This document shows positions 18,535 to 28,047 of a stretch of 64,000 nt of DNA, piece after piece. The number at the start of each line of letters is the position of its first letter. Position 1 is the stretch's first letter. The position numbers and the translations under genes were made by a program. This DNA comes from an uncultured bacterium. Its GTDB lineage: Bacteria > Verrucomicrobiota > Kiritimatiellia > CAIKKV01. Below the pieces are notes generated by a model, which was not told the origin of the DNA, made no database searches, and was given only the letters and a program-made list of their open reading frames with translations. The DNA is taken from NCBI GenBank assembly GCA_938038445.1, contig CALHRZ010000012.1, positions 1 through 64,000 on the forward strand. The letters are read 5' to 3'.

Positions 18535-19911
18535 TTATCCTTCTTCGGCGGAAGGCCTCCGAGGCTTCAAAATCCAGACGAGGGGAACCCCTTCGAGGGG
18601 AAAAATAGCCCGTACCGCGTGGTCAAGATATTGCTGATAAGCCGGCGTCATCGCTTCCGGCTCGTTGACAAAAAGCAGCACGCGGAGAGGATCCCGTCCC
18701 ACCTGTGTGGCGTAGTAGATGCGGAGCGGCTTGTTCCCGCGCCGCGGAGGAGGCGTACGAACCTGCGCCTCCTGAATCACCCGATTCAACCGACCGGTCG
18801 GCAACGTGGTATGCCGATGATCCGCCGTTCGGAGAACGGTCGCAGTAAGAACCGGTAGATTGGCCCCCGTTCGAGCCGACAGAAAAACCGCCGGTGCATA
18901 TCTCAAAAAAGGGGCCACGCGTCGAATCCCCTCTTGATAATCTCGTTGCCTGATTTTTCCCTGAACCAAGTCCCACTTGTTGACCGCCAGCACGCAGCCG
19001 CGTTCGTGCCGGCGGATGAGAGCGGCGATTTTCTTGTCCTGCTCCGTCAAACCCTGAATCGCGTCCAACACGAGCACGACCACATGAGAAGACGCGATGC
19101 TTCGCTCGGCGCGTAGAAGGCTATATCGTTCAACGGCGGTATCGGTTTTCCCTTTCCGCCGAATTCCGGCCGTATCCACAAGAACGCAGTCCCGATCCCC
19201 GAGACAGAAGGGGATCTCCACACTGTCGCGGGTCGTCCCCGGCGTGGAAGAAACAATCATCCGTTCCTCCCCGATCCACGCATTGACAAGACTGGATTTT
19301 CCGACGTTGGGGCGTCCCGCCACTGCGATTCGAACGGGCTCTTTTTCCTCCAAAGGAATTGCGGAAACAGAAGGCAGAACGGACAGAACAGCCTCCTTCA
19401 ACGCCTCGCATCCCCGGTTGTGCAAAGCAGAAACCGGAAAAACGGGAAATCCGAACCGTTCAAAAACCACTGCGTCACGGTCCCGGTCCGGGTGGTCACA
19501 CTTGTTGCAAACAAGAAAGGTCGGACGCCCGAGGCGACGAATGCGGTCCGCTGTTTCTTCATCCAGGGGAACCGGCCCTGCTTCCACATCGGTCACGAAT
19601 ACAATGACATCCGCCTCCGTCATCGCGCGCTCGGCCTGGCGGTGAACCTCTCGAACCATAGGATCGGGGTTGTGTTCCCCTTGGAACGAAGCCAAACCAC
19701 CCGTATCGGTCAACAGGAGCCGGCGGCCTTCCCACTCGACCGGAATCTGAATCCGGTCCCGCGTGATCCCATCCTCCGGGTGCACGATGGCCACGCGACG
19801 GCCGGCCAATCGGTTGAACAACGCCGATTTGCCCACATTCGGCCGCCCGATAATGACCACGGATGGAAAAGGCGATCCGCGTCCGGATGAACCCTGCTCA
19901 GGAGGCGCCAT
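18535..19911 (-). CDS. der: Ribosome biogenesis GTPase Der (EngA)
   Basis: Two GTPase domains: VVIIGRPNVGKSALFNRLAGRRVAIV and IAVAGRPNVGKSSLVNAWIGEERMIVSSTPGTTRDSVE. Confidence 0.95.
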   Translation of the reverse strand: MAPPEQGSSGRGSPFPSVVIIGRPNVGKSALFNRLAGRRVAIVHPEDGITRDRIQIPVEWEGRRLLLTDTGGLASFQGEHNPDPMVREVHRQAERAMTEADVIVFVTDVEAGPVPLDEETADRIRRLGRPTFLVCNKCDHPDRDRDAVVFERFGFPVFPVSALHNRGCEALKEAVLSVLPSVSAIPLEEKEPVRIAVAGRPNVGKSSLVNAWIGEERMIVSSTPGTTRDSVEIPFCLGDRDCVLVDTAGIRRKGKTDTAVERYSLLRAERSIASSHVVVLVLDAIQGLTEQDKKIAALIRRHERGCVLAVNKWDLVQGKIRQRDYQEGIRRVAPFLRYAPAVFLSARTGANLPVLTATVLRTADHRHTTLPTGRLNRVIQEAQVRTPPPRRGNKPLRIYYATQVGRDPLRVLLFVNEPEAMTPAYQQYLDHAVRAIFPLEGVPLVWILKPRRPSAEEG

Positions 19912-21265
19912 GTTCCTTCGCCCCCTCCTCGCCGGCCATGCCATATCGCTGAAGAGCAACCTCCAACCGGGCCAAAACCCGCGCTCGACCCAGAGTTTCT
20001 AACATTTCGAATAGGCCGGGCCCCACACCAAGCCCGCTTACGGCGACGCGAACGGCATGGATCAGATCGGCCGCAGGCACACCCTGGACATTGGCGGTCG
20101 CCTGGAGCGCTTCTTCGAGGAAAGACGCTTCGAAACGAGGAAGTGTCGTCAGGACATTGCGGTATTTCCGCACCAGATCGGGAATACCCGGCTTGAGCAG
20201 ACGCTTACGGACGGTTTTTTCATCCCATGCAAAATCCTCCCGAAAAAAGAAGCCGGCCATAGCCGGAAGATCCGGAAAATGATGCGTACGGACCTGCATG
20301 AGAGCGGCCACGCGGCGTAAATAGGCAGGATCCGGGGGGTCGGAAAACACCCCCCCCTTCTCCATCGCGGCTTGAAACCGTTCGACGAACAACTCGAACG
20401 GCATCCGCCGGATGTATTCCGCATTCATCCAGTCTAATTTGCGTACGTCCATCTGCGCGGGCGAAGATTGAACTTGGGCAAAATCGAAAAGGGCGATCAT
20501 CTCCTTGCGAGTCAGAATTTCCCGATCGCCTCCGGGGGACCAGCCCAAAAGAGCCAAATAGTTGAACAGTGCTTCGGGCAGATAGCCTTTTTCACGAAAT
20601 TCGCCGACAAATGCTGCCCCATCCCGTTTTGAGTAAGGCTTGCCCTGCGCATTGACGATCATGGGCAGATGGGCGTAGTGCGGTACCGTCGCTCCCAACG
20701 CCCGAAACAACGCAATGTGCCGGAATGTATTCTCAACATGATCATCGCCCCGTATCACATGCGTGATGCCCATGGTGATATCGTCCACCACATTGGCGAG
20801 ATGAAAGACAGGGGTGCCGTTCGAACGGAGAATCACAAAATCAGGAAGGTCTTTGGCCTTCTTTTCCAAGCGCCCTTTAACGGCGTCTTCAAAAATCATA
20901 TCCTCGCCCGGCATGCGAAAGAACACCACTTCGCCACCCTCCCCTTTTGTCCCCCGGTAAGCGTGTCCGCGGGCCAACAGCGTCTCCACTGCCTCGAGGT
21001 GGCGGGGAAATTCGTCCGTCTGATAAACAGGAGGCTCATCGTAGTCCAGCCCCAGCCACTCCAATGCATCCAGCAACCCTTGAACGGCTTCCGGCGTGGA
21101 CCGCTCCCGGTCGGTATCCTCGATCCGAAGAAGAAATTTACCCCCGTGATGCCGCGCAAATAACCAGTTGAAAATGGCCGCGCGAATGTTGCCGATGTGA
21201 ATTTGGCCGGTCGGACTAGGGGCGAACCGAACGCGAACGGTGGAAGGGAGCGACTTCGAACTCAT
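19898..21265 (-). CDS. gltX: Glutamate--tRNA ligase
   Basis: VRVRFAPSPTGQIHIGNIRAAIFNWLFARHHGGKFLLRIEDTDRERS; KPYSKRDGAAF. Confidence 0.94.
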   Translation of the reverse strand: MSSKSLPSTVRVRFAPSPTGQIHIGNIRAAIFNWLFARHHGGKFLLRIEDTDRERSTPEAVQGLLDALEWLGLDYDEPPVYQTDEFPRHLEAVETLLARGHAYRGTKGEGGEVVFFRMPGEDMIFEDAVKGRLEKKAKDLPDFVILRSNGTPVFHLANVVDDITMGITHVIRGDDHVENTFRHIALFRALGATVPHYAHLPMIVNAQGKPYSKRDGAAFVGEFREKGYLPEALFNYLALLGWSPGGDREILTRKEMIALFDFAQVQSSPAQMDVRKLDWMNAEYIRRMPFELFVERFQAAMEKGGVFSDPPDPAYLRRVAALMQVRTHHFPDLPAMAGFFFREDFAWDEKTVRKRLLKPGIPDLVRKYRNVLTTLPRFEASFLEEALQATANVQGVPAADLIHAVRVAVSGLGVGPGLFEMLETLGRARVLARLEVALQRYGMAGEEGAKEHGAS

Positions 21266-21319
21266 TTCGTTACGATAGCACACCGCATACGGCAGGGCAA
21301 ATGCAACGTACGGATTCTT

Positions 21320-21736
21320 TCAACTCGAGGTCGAAGGATCCGCCGAAGGCGAGGTCTTCGGCGAAACGCGAGGCATGTTGGCCGCCACGCAATCGAGAAA
21401 CTCTTTCATCCGCGAGGGCTTCGCCAAATAATCCGAACAACCGGCCGCTAAGGCCTGCTCTCGATCGCTCCGCAATGAATGCGCCGTAACGGCAACCACG
21501 GGGATATGACGGGTTCGGGGATTCTGCTTCAACCGGCGGGTGGCCTCGAGCCCGTCCATCCCCGGAAGGCCGATATCCATCAGGATCAGGTCCGGCTGCT
21601 TTTCCTCCGCCATCGGAAGTCCTGCCTCCGCGTTCTCAGCCGCCATGACCGTGTAGCCTGCCGTTTGGAGCATGAGGGTGAACAGTTTCATGTTCACCGC
21701 GTTGTCCTCAATAATCAGAATAGTCCCGCGTGACAT
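21320..21736 (-). CDS. Single-domain response regulator (CheY/DivK-like receiver)
   Basis: TILIIEDNAVNMKLFTLMLQTAGYTVMAAENAEAGL...PDLILMDIGLPGMDGLEATRRLK. Confidence 0.92.
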   Translation of the reverse strand: MSRGTILIIEDNAVNMKLFTLMLQTAGYTVMAAENAEAGLPMAEEKQPDLILMDIGLPGMDGLEATRRLKQNPRTRHIPVVAVTAHSLRSDREQALAAGCSDYLAKPSRMKEFLDCVAANMPRVSPKTSPSADPSTSS

Positions 21737-21738
21737 AG

Positions 21739-24198
21739 TCAACCGTGGTTCTCCGAAGTCGGACAGGCAAGAATACACACAAACCGACTGCCTTTGCCAG
21801 TCCCTTCGCTTTCCGCCCAGAGCTGCCCATTCCACCGTTCCAAGGTTTTCCGGGCTACGGACAACCCTAGCCCCAGGCCAGTCCGTTTTGTGGAAAGATC
21901 GCAAGCCGTCGCAAACGGTTCAAAAATGGTCTCGAGCTGGTCGGATTCAATCCCTCTGCCCTCGTCGGCCACGACAAGTTCGACGCAGGGAAAACCAGGC
22001 GAAAGAGGCCGGTTCCGGTAATCGGGAATTCGATAGGGAGGTGGAAACCCAGGATCCTGGCCTATCTCCGCCGAGGAGGCCATGACGCGCGCCGTAACGA
22101 GTATCGCTCCCGTTGGCGGGGTGAATTTGGCCGCGTTATCAAGCAATTCGTCCAAAAGCGCGCGAAAAGTGTTTGGTTCGATCCGAACGGTAACCACACG
22201 CGCACGATCGCCAACCGCAAGCATGGGCGGCGGGCGTTTTCCCTTTTGCCGTTCCTGAAACGACTCCAGAATCTCTTTCACAAGAGGATAAAGGGGAATC
22301 GCTTTCTCCCCAAAAGGTTCTTCGCGCTCCGATTCATCGGCGAGTGCGAGCATCCGTTCAAAGAGTTTCTGAAGTCGAAGTCCATTCTCCAGCACGTGCC
22401 GGAGGTATTCTGCCTGCTTCTCGGTCAAGGGTCCCGCCGAAGGTTCCAGAAGCATCTCCGAAAACCCGATGACGGCATTAAGAGGCGTAAACAGTTCATG
22501 GGAAACGCCGGCCAGTAGCGCGCTGCGCGTCCGTTCGACCAAAGCCGTCTTTTCTCCCCTACCCCTTTCGGGAACCAACGCCATGACCGCGCGAAGCGGC
22601 TCGCTGACTTCATTGTATTGAAGGGCGATCTCCACCTGAAGCAATCGGCTTCCACCTTGGGAAGTCCGTAGCGCCACTTCGCCTCGAAATATCCCGGTGC
22701 TCCGAAGCATTTTCCAAAGTGAAGCAGCCTGGTCCGGGTCCGAAGCCATTTCGGCCCAAGAACGGCCCGGAAGATCGGCGAGGGAGCCGGCATCCCACAT
22801 CGCCAGAAAAGGCGGATTGGCATAAAGCAACATCCCCTCCGGGGAAAAGGCGGCCAGAGGAGGGGCGGATGGCGCCAAAAGGCATGAGGCGGGCAAATGT
22901 CGCGCCCGCAATCGGCGTTCGATATCCGCACGTTCGGCCATCGCGGCGAACCGAGCTCCCGCATGACTCAGAAAGACTTGAATCCATCGCGAAAGAAGCT
23001 CGGTCTCCGGCAGTTCCTCGGACAGATAAAGCGCCGCCGCTCCCCAAACTTTTTCGCCATCCAATATGGGAAACACCATGGTTTCGCGGAACTTCATCGG
23101 ACCGCGAAAGCCAGAAGTGGAAGAATTCGACCGCCACCGAACGGGTCGGCGGGTTTGAAGAGACTCTGCAAAAGGTCCTTCGCTTTCGGCCGACAGATCC
23201 AATGCCCGGATAAAGGTTTCTGGAACTCCATGAAAGGCGACAATCCGAAAGGCGGCCCCCTCACCTTCTGACTTCAACGCCACCCAAGCTGCAGCATTCG
23301 GCACCGCATTCGATAAAACGCGTAAAAGGATTTGCACAGCCTCCTGCTCGGTCCTGGCATGGGCCAGATCGGTATGGCCCCGGTTGATCCGCTCCATCCA
23401 GGATGTCGGCACACGGGTTGAGTCATTTTCCTCTTTTCGCTCCGGGCAATCCCGGGCAGAAGGAGAAATCGCTTCTTGCGTGGGAAGGATTTGGAGCGAG
23501 GAAGAAAGGTGGGTGGGCAGAGCCTCCGCGCCGGAGGTGGCGGTAAGGGTTTCCACCATCTGCGCCAGGGTCGCACTGTTCCGTCCGGCGTTGAGCACAA
23601 AAGAATCAGGCAAAAGTTCAACACCGCCAGTGGCCGGGTCACGGAAAATCAGCCAGTTCGGCCGGCGAAGCACTTCAAAAAGAAGTTGCGTCCGCTTCGT
23701 ATCCCGCGGATAAAACGCTATTCCAAGGCTCGACGGCGCCACAGATGAACGACGCAGCGCCATCTCATGCTCTAAAAGAAGTTCGTCGGGAAATTTTGCC
23801 TCAAGGAAGGGTGCCATCACCTCCAGAAAACAAACTCCTTCATAACCTTGGGCGATCGCACGACGAGCCGCCGTTTCGACAAAAACCGTCACATCGCGAA
23901 ACGACCGCCCCGACCGGGGACCCATCTCAATTTCCTCGGAGAGCAGAAACGCCAAAGCACCTTTTTGTACCAACATTTCCGCGTTCTGATGGCCGACACG
24001 AAAACGGCGGATCAGCAAAGCCTGATCCGCTTCGGAAAGAAGGCAGACCACTTTGAGTCGGTTTCGGATCGCATGCGACAGGAGGAATTCGATGAGTTCG
24101 ATCTTCTCCTGCTCCCCATCGTAGAGGCAAACCGCTTGGTGCCCGATCTGCAAGCTGTTCAGGCAGTCGGGTTCCGACTGATGGCCTTTTCGCTCCAT
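21739..24198 (-). CDS. Hybrid-input sensor histidine kinase with N-terminal MEDS (DcmR-like) domain, GAF/PAS-like region, HisKA and HATPase_c
   Basis: IGHQAVCLYDGEQEKIELIEFLLSHAIRNRLKVVCLL; LLAGVSHELFTPLNAVIGFSEMLLEP; LLDELLDNAAKFTPP; VADEGRGIESDQLETIFEPF. Confidence 0.87.
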   Translation of the reverse strand: MERKGHQSEPDCLNSLQIGHQAVCLYDGEQEKIELIEFLLSHAIRNRLKVVCLLSEADQALLIRRFRVGHQNAEMLVQKGALAFLLSEEIEMGPRSGRSFRDVTVFVETAARRAIAQGYEGVCFLEVMAPFLEAKFPDELLLEHEMALRRSSVAPSSLGIAFYPRDTKRTQLLFEVLRRPNWLIFRDPATGGVELLPDSFVLNAGRNSATLAQMVETLTATSGAEALPTHLSSSLQILPTQEAISPSARDCPERKEENDSTRVPTSWMERINRGHTDLAHARTEQEAVQILLRVLSNAVPNAAAWVALKSEGEGAAFRIVAFHGVPETFIRALDLSAESEGPFAESLQTRRPVRWRSNSSTSGFRGPMKFRETMVFPILDGEKVWGAAALYLSEELPETELLSRWIQVFLSHAGARFAAMAERADIERRLRARHLPASCLLAPSAPPLAAFSPEGMLLYANPPFLAMWDAGSLADLPGRSWAEMASDPDQAASLWKMLRSTGIFRGEVALRTSQGGSRLLQVEIALQYNEVSEPLRAVMALVPERGRGEKTALVERTRSALLAGVSHELFTPLNAVIGFSEMLLEPSAGPLTEKQAEYLRHVLENGLRLQKLFERMLALADESEREEPFGEKAIPLYPLVKEILESFQERQKGKRPPPMLAVGDRARVVTVRIEPNTFRALLDELLDNAAKFTPPTGAILVTARVMASSAEIGQDPGFPPPYRIPDYRNRPLSPGFPCVELVVADEGRGIESDQLETIFEPFATACDLSTKRTGLGLGLSVARKTLERWNGQLWAESEGTGKGSRFVCILACPTSENHG

Positions 24199-24205
24199 AT
24201 TCGGC

Positions 24206-24235
24206 TTTATAGATCTTTAATCTGAATATATGCAA
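24206..24235 (-). promoter_or_regulatory. Sigma70-like promoter for the histidine kinase
   Basis: Minus strand TTGCAT, 18-nt spacer, TATAAA; -10 ends 7 nt before the ATG at 24198. Confidence 0.5.
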
Positions 24236-24296
24236 GTTTTTTCCATCGATGAAACACTCGGGGCGGTGTACCATAGAAGGTGTTAAGGATTATGCA

Positions 24297-25895
24297 ATGA
24301 ATGACCAAGCGAAGCAGCCCGAAGACCGGCCTGTCCGGGAACCCGAACCGCCCGACGTCGGCGAAATCCAGAAACAGTTGCGGGAAATGCTCCAACAAGC
24401 CCGCTTCTCGTTTTTTCATGAAGCGACGGCCCGCCCGCAAAGCAGGGAGGATGCAACGGAAAGAAAACGGGAAGAGCCGTTGGAGCGGATCCGTTCCTTC
24501 CGGCTCAAACCGCGCGAAGTCCGGGAATATCTCGACCGTTTCGTCATCGGCCAGACGGAGGCGAAAAAGGTTCTCGCCGTCGCGGTTTGCGACCATTACA
24601 ACCACGTCCGTGCCTGTCTCGAAGATCCCTCGCTCCGCGAAGAGGAATATGCAAAGCCCAACATCATTCTGCTTGGACCTACGGGAGTCGGAAAAACCTA
24701 TCTCATGCGCTGCCTCGCCCGTCTAATCGGCGTCCCGTTCGTCAAGGCCGATGCCACCAAATTTTCCGAAACGGGTTACGTGGGATACGATGTCGAAGAC
24801 CTTGTTCGCGACCTTGTCAAAGCGGCCAATGGCGACACGGAGCTGGCCCAATACGGAATCATCTATCTCGACGAAGTCGACAAGATCGCCGCGCAAACTA
24901 CCCCCGGAACGCGAGACGTATCGGGCCGCGGCGTTCAAACCAATCTTCTCAAGCTACTCGAAGAGACCGATGTCAACCTCTTTAGCCAGACGGATCTCCT
25001 GGGCCAGGTGCAGGCCCTGATGGACCTCCAGCGAGGCAAGGGACCCGCCAAACGAACAATTAATACCCGCCATATTCTGTTCATCGTAAGCGGCGCGTTT
25101 GACGGGCTCGACGAAATCATCCGCCGCCGCCTCCGTTCGGGGGCGATCGGCTTTTCGACAACCGATCCGAAAGACGCCGGCCCCCTCCTCCTTCACCAGG
25201 TTCAAACCGCCGATTTCATTGGTTACGGGTTCGAGCCCGAATTTATCGGACGCCTCCCCGTCCGTGTCGTATGCGATCCGCTGACGATCGAAGACCTCGA
25301 AAAGATTCTGCTCCAGTCGGAGGGAAGCATTCTTCGCCAATATCGGGCTGAATTCCGCGGCTATGGGATTGAAATGAGAATCACCCGAGAGGCAATCCGG
25401 GAAATCGCACGACGGGCCTGGATGGAAAAAACTGGCGCCCGTGGGTTGATGACCGTTCTCGAACGACTTTTCAGGGATTTCAAGTTTGACCTTCCTTCTT
25501 CCGGCGTCGCCTCCTTCGAGGTGACCACCGAAACCCTGGCGAATCCCGCCGCAGCGCTTCGGACCCTGCTCAAAGAGGGCTATTCCCGGCATTGCGAACT
25601 GCTCCAGGCGGAATTGAAGTCCTTCGTTGACCGCTTCGAAAAAGAACACGGTCTTCAGCTGGCCTTTTCGGAAAGCGCGATAACCGCCCTGTTGGATCTC
25701 AGCGTGGAAACAGGCCGCTCAATTGAAACCCTGTGCAAGGAAAAGTTTTCTGCGCTTCCCCACGGTCTAAAACTCATCGCGCGTCAAACAGGCCAGGCAA
25801 CCTTTACGTTGAACGAGGCAGCCGTCCGCAACCCGGAAAAAGAATTGTCCCGCTGGATCGTCGAAGCTTATCTTCCGGAAACGACGAAAACCTGA
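24297..25895 (+). CDS. ClpX-like AAA+ ATPase lacking the N-terminal C4 zinc-binding domain
   Basis: Walker A ILLGPTGVGKTYLMRCLA, pore loop TGYVGYDVEDLVRDLV, Walker B GIIYLDEVDKIA, GAIGF loop, EFIGRLPV. No N-terminal cysteine cluster; C-terminal extension. Confidence 0.85.
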   Translation: MNDQAKQPEDRPVREPEPPDVGEIQKQLREMLQQARFSFFHEATARPQSREDATERKREEPLERIRSFRLKPREVREYLDRFVIGQTEAKKVLAVAVCDHYNHVRACLEDPSLREEEYAKPNIILLGPTGVGKTYLMRCLARLIGVPFVKADATKFSETGYVGYDVEDLVRDLVKAANGDTELAQYGIIYLDEVDKIAAQTTPGTRDVSGRGVQTNLLKLLEETDVNLFSQTDLLGQVQALMDLQRGKGPAKRTINTRHILFIVSGAFDGLDEIIRRRLRSGAIGFSTTDPKDAGPLLLHQVQTADFIGYGFEPEFIGRLPVRVVCDPLTIEDLEKILLQSEGSILRQYRAEFRGYGIEMRITREAIREIARRAWMEKTGARGLMTVLERLFRDFKFDLPSSGVASFEVTTETLANPAAALRTLLKEGYSRHCELLQAELKSFVDRFEKEHGLQLAFSESAITALLDLSVETGRSIETLCKEKFSALPHGLKLIARQTGQATFTLNEAAVRNPEKELSRWIVEAYLPETTKT

Positions 25896-25900
25896 GGGGC

Positions 25901-26707
25901 CTATTCCTTTGGAACACTCAAACGGTAGCGAATGCCCGCAGGGGTCGTTTGACCGGGAGGCGACTCGGGAGGTTTGGAGGCCGGACTCGCGTCCTGGGCG
26001 GTTTCTATTTCCGGCATACGATTGGAGAAGGACCCCTCGCGTTCCACCCGCAGCGTGTCGGAGGGCGGAGGGGGAACAAAAGGCAAGGGGGCGACAGGTC
26101 GCTCCGGTTCCAGACGTCGGACCGCACGTTCCAGCAAAGCGTTTTCAACCTCCAAGACGCGAAGGGAATCGAGCAGCCGCTTCATCTCCTCGCGCTGCCG
26201 TGCAAGGTCAGATTCCACCGCCGCACTCTTCTGGGTACTTTTCTGGACTTCCCGATGGAGCGCGACAGCCGCGTGGGCCACCGTCTGAAGGTTGGAAGCG
26301 GTTTCGCTCTGTCGTTCGAACGCCAGCGCTTTTTCCGTTTCGAGCCGCTCCTCGAACCGAAGAATCCACTGCCGGACAAGCCACGTGCCGGCCACGGCAA
26401 CCCCGGCAAAACCCAGAATGAACCCAGCGATCAGGCGGCGGATCTGCCGGCGAGTCCGTCGGCGCTCCACCTCCAAAAATTCTCGAAAAGCCGTCAAAAC
26501 CGGAAGGTCGTCCTCATCCAGCGCGGCATCGCCTGCTCGAATGATCGAACCGCTTTCATCCGTAAACAGAACCACAGCCCGCTCACGGCGGGAGCGGGGG
26601 CGGCGTACGGGTTCTTCCTCGTACTCCCAATCGGAAGAGAGGGGATGCTCGGAAGCATCGGAGGAGTTGTCGGCCGACTCGGGGGGAGGCATCGGATGCT
26701 TGTTCAT
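25901..26707 (-). CDS. Hypothetical single-TM coiled-coil protein
   Basis: TM segment LIAGFILGFAGVAVAGTWLV, long coiled coil; start at 26707 overlaps the upstream stop (ATGA). Confidence 0.65.
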   Translation of the reverse strand: MNKHPMPPPESADNSSDASEHPLSSDWEYEEEPVRRPRSRRERAVVLFTDESGSIIRAGDAALDEDDLPVLTAFREFLEVERRRTRRQIRRLIAGFILGFAGVAVAGTWLVRQWILRFEERLETEKALAFERQSETASNLQTVAHAAVALHREVQKSTQKSAAVESDLARQREEMKRLLDSLRVLEVENALLERAVRRLEPERPVAPLPFVPPPPSDTLRVEREGSFSNRMPEIETAQDASPASKPPESPPGQTTPAGIRYRLSVPKE

Positions 26708-28047
26708 GGCTTCCTCCAAGGAAACCAGCTTGTGATTTTGGGAGGCGCCTTCTCTTCCAAAGGCGCCGCATTTTTCTGACGGTTGCGCCAGGCTCGCAAT
26801 TCGGCTTGTGCCCGAGCTTCCAAGCTGATAAGGGAGGCCGGTCGCGCGTTAGGCGGCGTCTTGGGGGGGGACGGCGTTTCTTCCGCCGTGGTCTCGAACT
26901 CGACGGGGGGCTGATCGGTCGGGCCGTTCGGCCGCCGCGACTGCTCCTGCGCCAGCGTCTCAAGGCGCGCGTGGGCGCTCTGAAGCTCCGCTTCGAGAAA
27001 ACGAATCCGTTCGAACGCGTTTTGGGCAACCGTTTCAGCCGCCGCCGCCGCTTGTCGAGCGGCATCCCGCTCCGCTTCCGCCTCCCGGCGTTGTCTCTTT
27101 TCCTTTTCGAAACGGGCGTCGTTCTCCTGTTGACGCCGTTCCCACGCTTCCCGCTGGCGGCGCCATTCAACGCGCTCCTCCTGAACCTCCTGCCAACGCC
27201 GATTGTGCTCCTCAAGTTCCCGCTGCAGCCGATCAAGTTCCCGGGAGGGGGTCTCGCTCGCCTCTCGAAGCCGGTTCATCTCCGCTTGGAGTTCTTCGAT
27301 CCGCCGCTGCCCTTCTCGTCGTTCTTGCTCAAGAAGCCGTTCGAGTTCCCGACGCCGGTCCTCCGCTTCCGCAACGGCTTTATCCGCAGCCTCGAACGCC
27401 GCTCGAGCCCTCTTCTCCCAGTCTGCCGCCGACGCCTCGGCCTTCCGGCGTTTTTCCGATTCCCGCTCCGTTTCGGCCCGAAGACGTTCCAACTCTTGGG
27501 CCGCGGCTTGCTCCAGTTCCATCCTCTGGCGCGACAGGGCGGCCTCCCATGCTTCCTGCCGTTCGGCCCATTCTCGAATCTGCTTCCGGAGGGATTCGGC
27601 CTCCTTTTCCGCCTCGGCACGAACCCGCGTCTGTTCTTCCAGCTGTTCCTGTAACAGGGCGATCTGTTCAAACAAACCCGCCTGTTCTTCGGCCGTTTGA
27701 TCAATGGCATCCACCACCGCTTCAAGCAACACCTGATAGGCGCGTGCCGATCCGCCATTCCCTTTGTGCAAGACCACGGCATCGGGAGGAATCGCGCCTT
27801 CCCGCACGTAATCAAGAAGCGCCAAGGGATGAAACGGCCCGAAACGGGCACCGGAACCCGACTGCACATACCAGTCCATCCCAAGCTCCGGCACGGTCTC
27901 CACTGCCTGCCACTCCTGACGGTCCCTCGAAATGCCGTACCCGGCGGCAAACCGATTCTGAGCGGCCCAGATTCGCAGCCGATCAAACGGCACCGGCCCG
28001 TACTCATGGCCATTGGGGGCGCGAAGATACCAACGATCGACGTTCAT
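26704..28047 (-). CDS. Two N-terminal GYF_2-like modules plus long coiled coil
   Basis: DRWYLRAPNGHEYGPVPFDRLRIWAAQNRFAAGYGISRDRQEW and MDWYVQSGSGARFGPFHPLALLDYVREGAIPPDAVV, then heptad-rich E/R/A/Q region. ATGA overlap with dnaE stop at 28044-28047. Confidence 0.75.
   Translation of the reverse strand: MNVDRWYLRAPNGHEYGPVPFDRLRIWAAQNRFAAGYGISRDRQEWQAVETVPELGMDWYVQSGSGARFGPFHPLALLDYVREGAIPPDAVVLHKGNGGSARAYQVLLEAVVDAIDQTAEEQAGLFEQIALLQEQLEEQTRVRAEAEKEAESLRKQIREWAERQEAWEAALSRQRMELEQAAAQELERLRAETERESEKRRKAEASAADWEKRARAAFEAADKAVAEAEDRRRELERLLEQERREGQRRIEELQAEMNRLREASETPSRELDRLQRELEEHNRRWQEVQEERVEWRRQREAWERRQQENDARFEKEKRQRREAEAERDAARQAAAAAETVAQNAFERIRFLEAELQSAHARLETLAQEQSRRPNGPTDQPPVEFETTAEETPSPPKTPPNARPASLISLEARAQAELRAWRNRQKNAAPLEEKAPPKITSWFPWRKP

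Noticed and set aside
26806-27654. 282-aa plus-strand ORF rich in Arg/Phe/Leu
   Set aside because: Mirror of the coiled-coil coding sequence on the minus strand.
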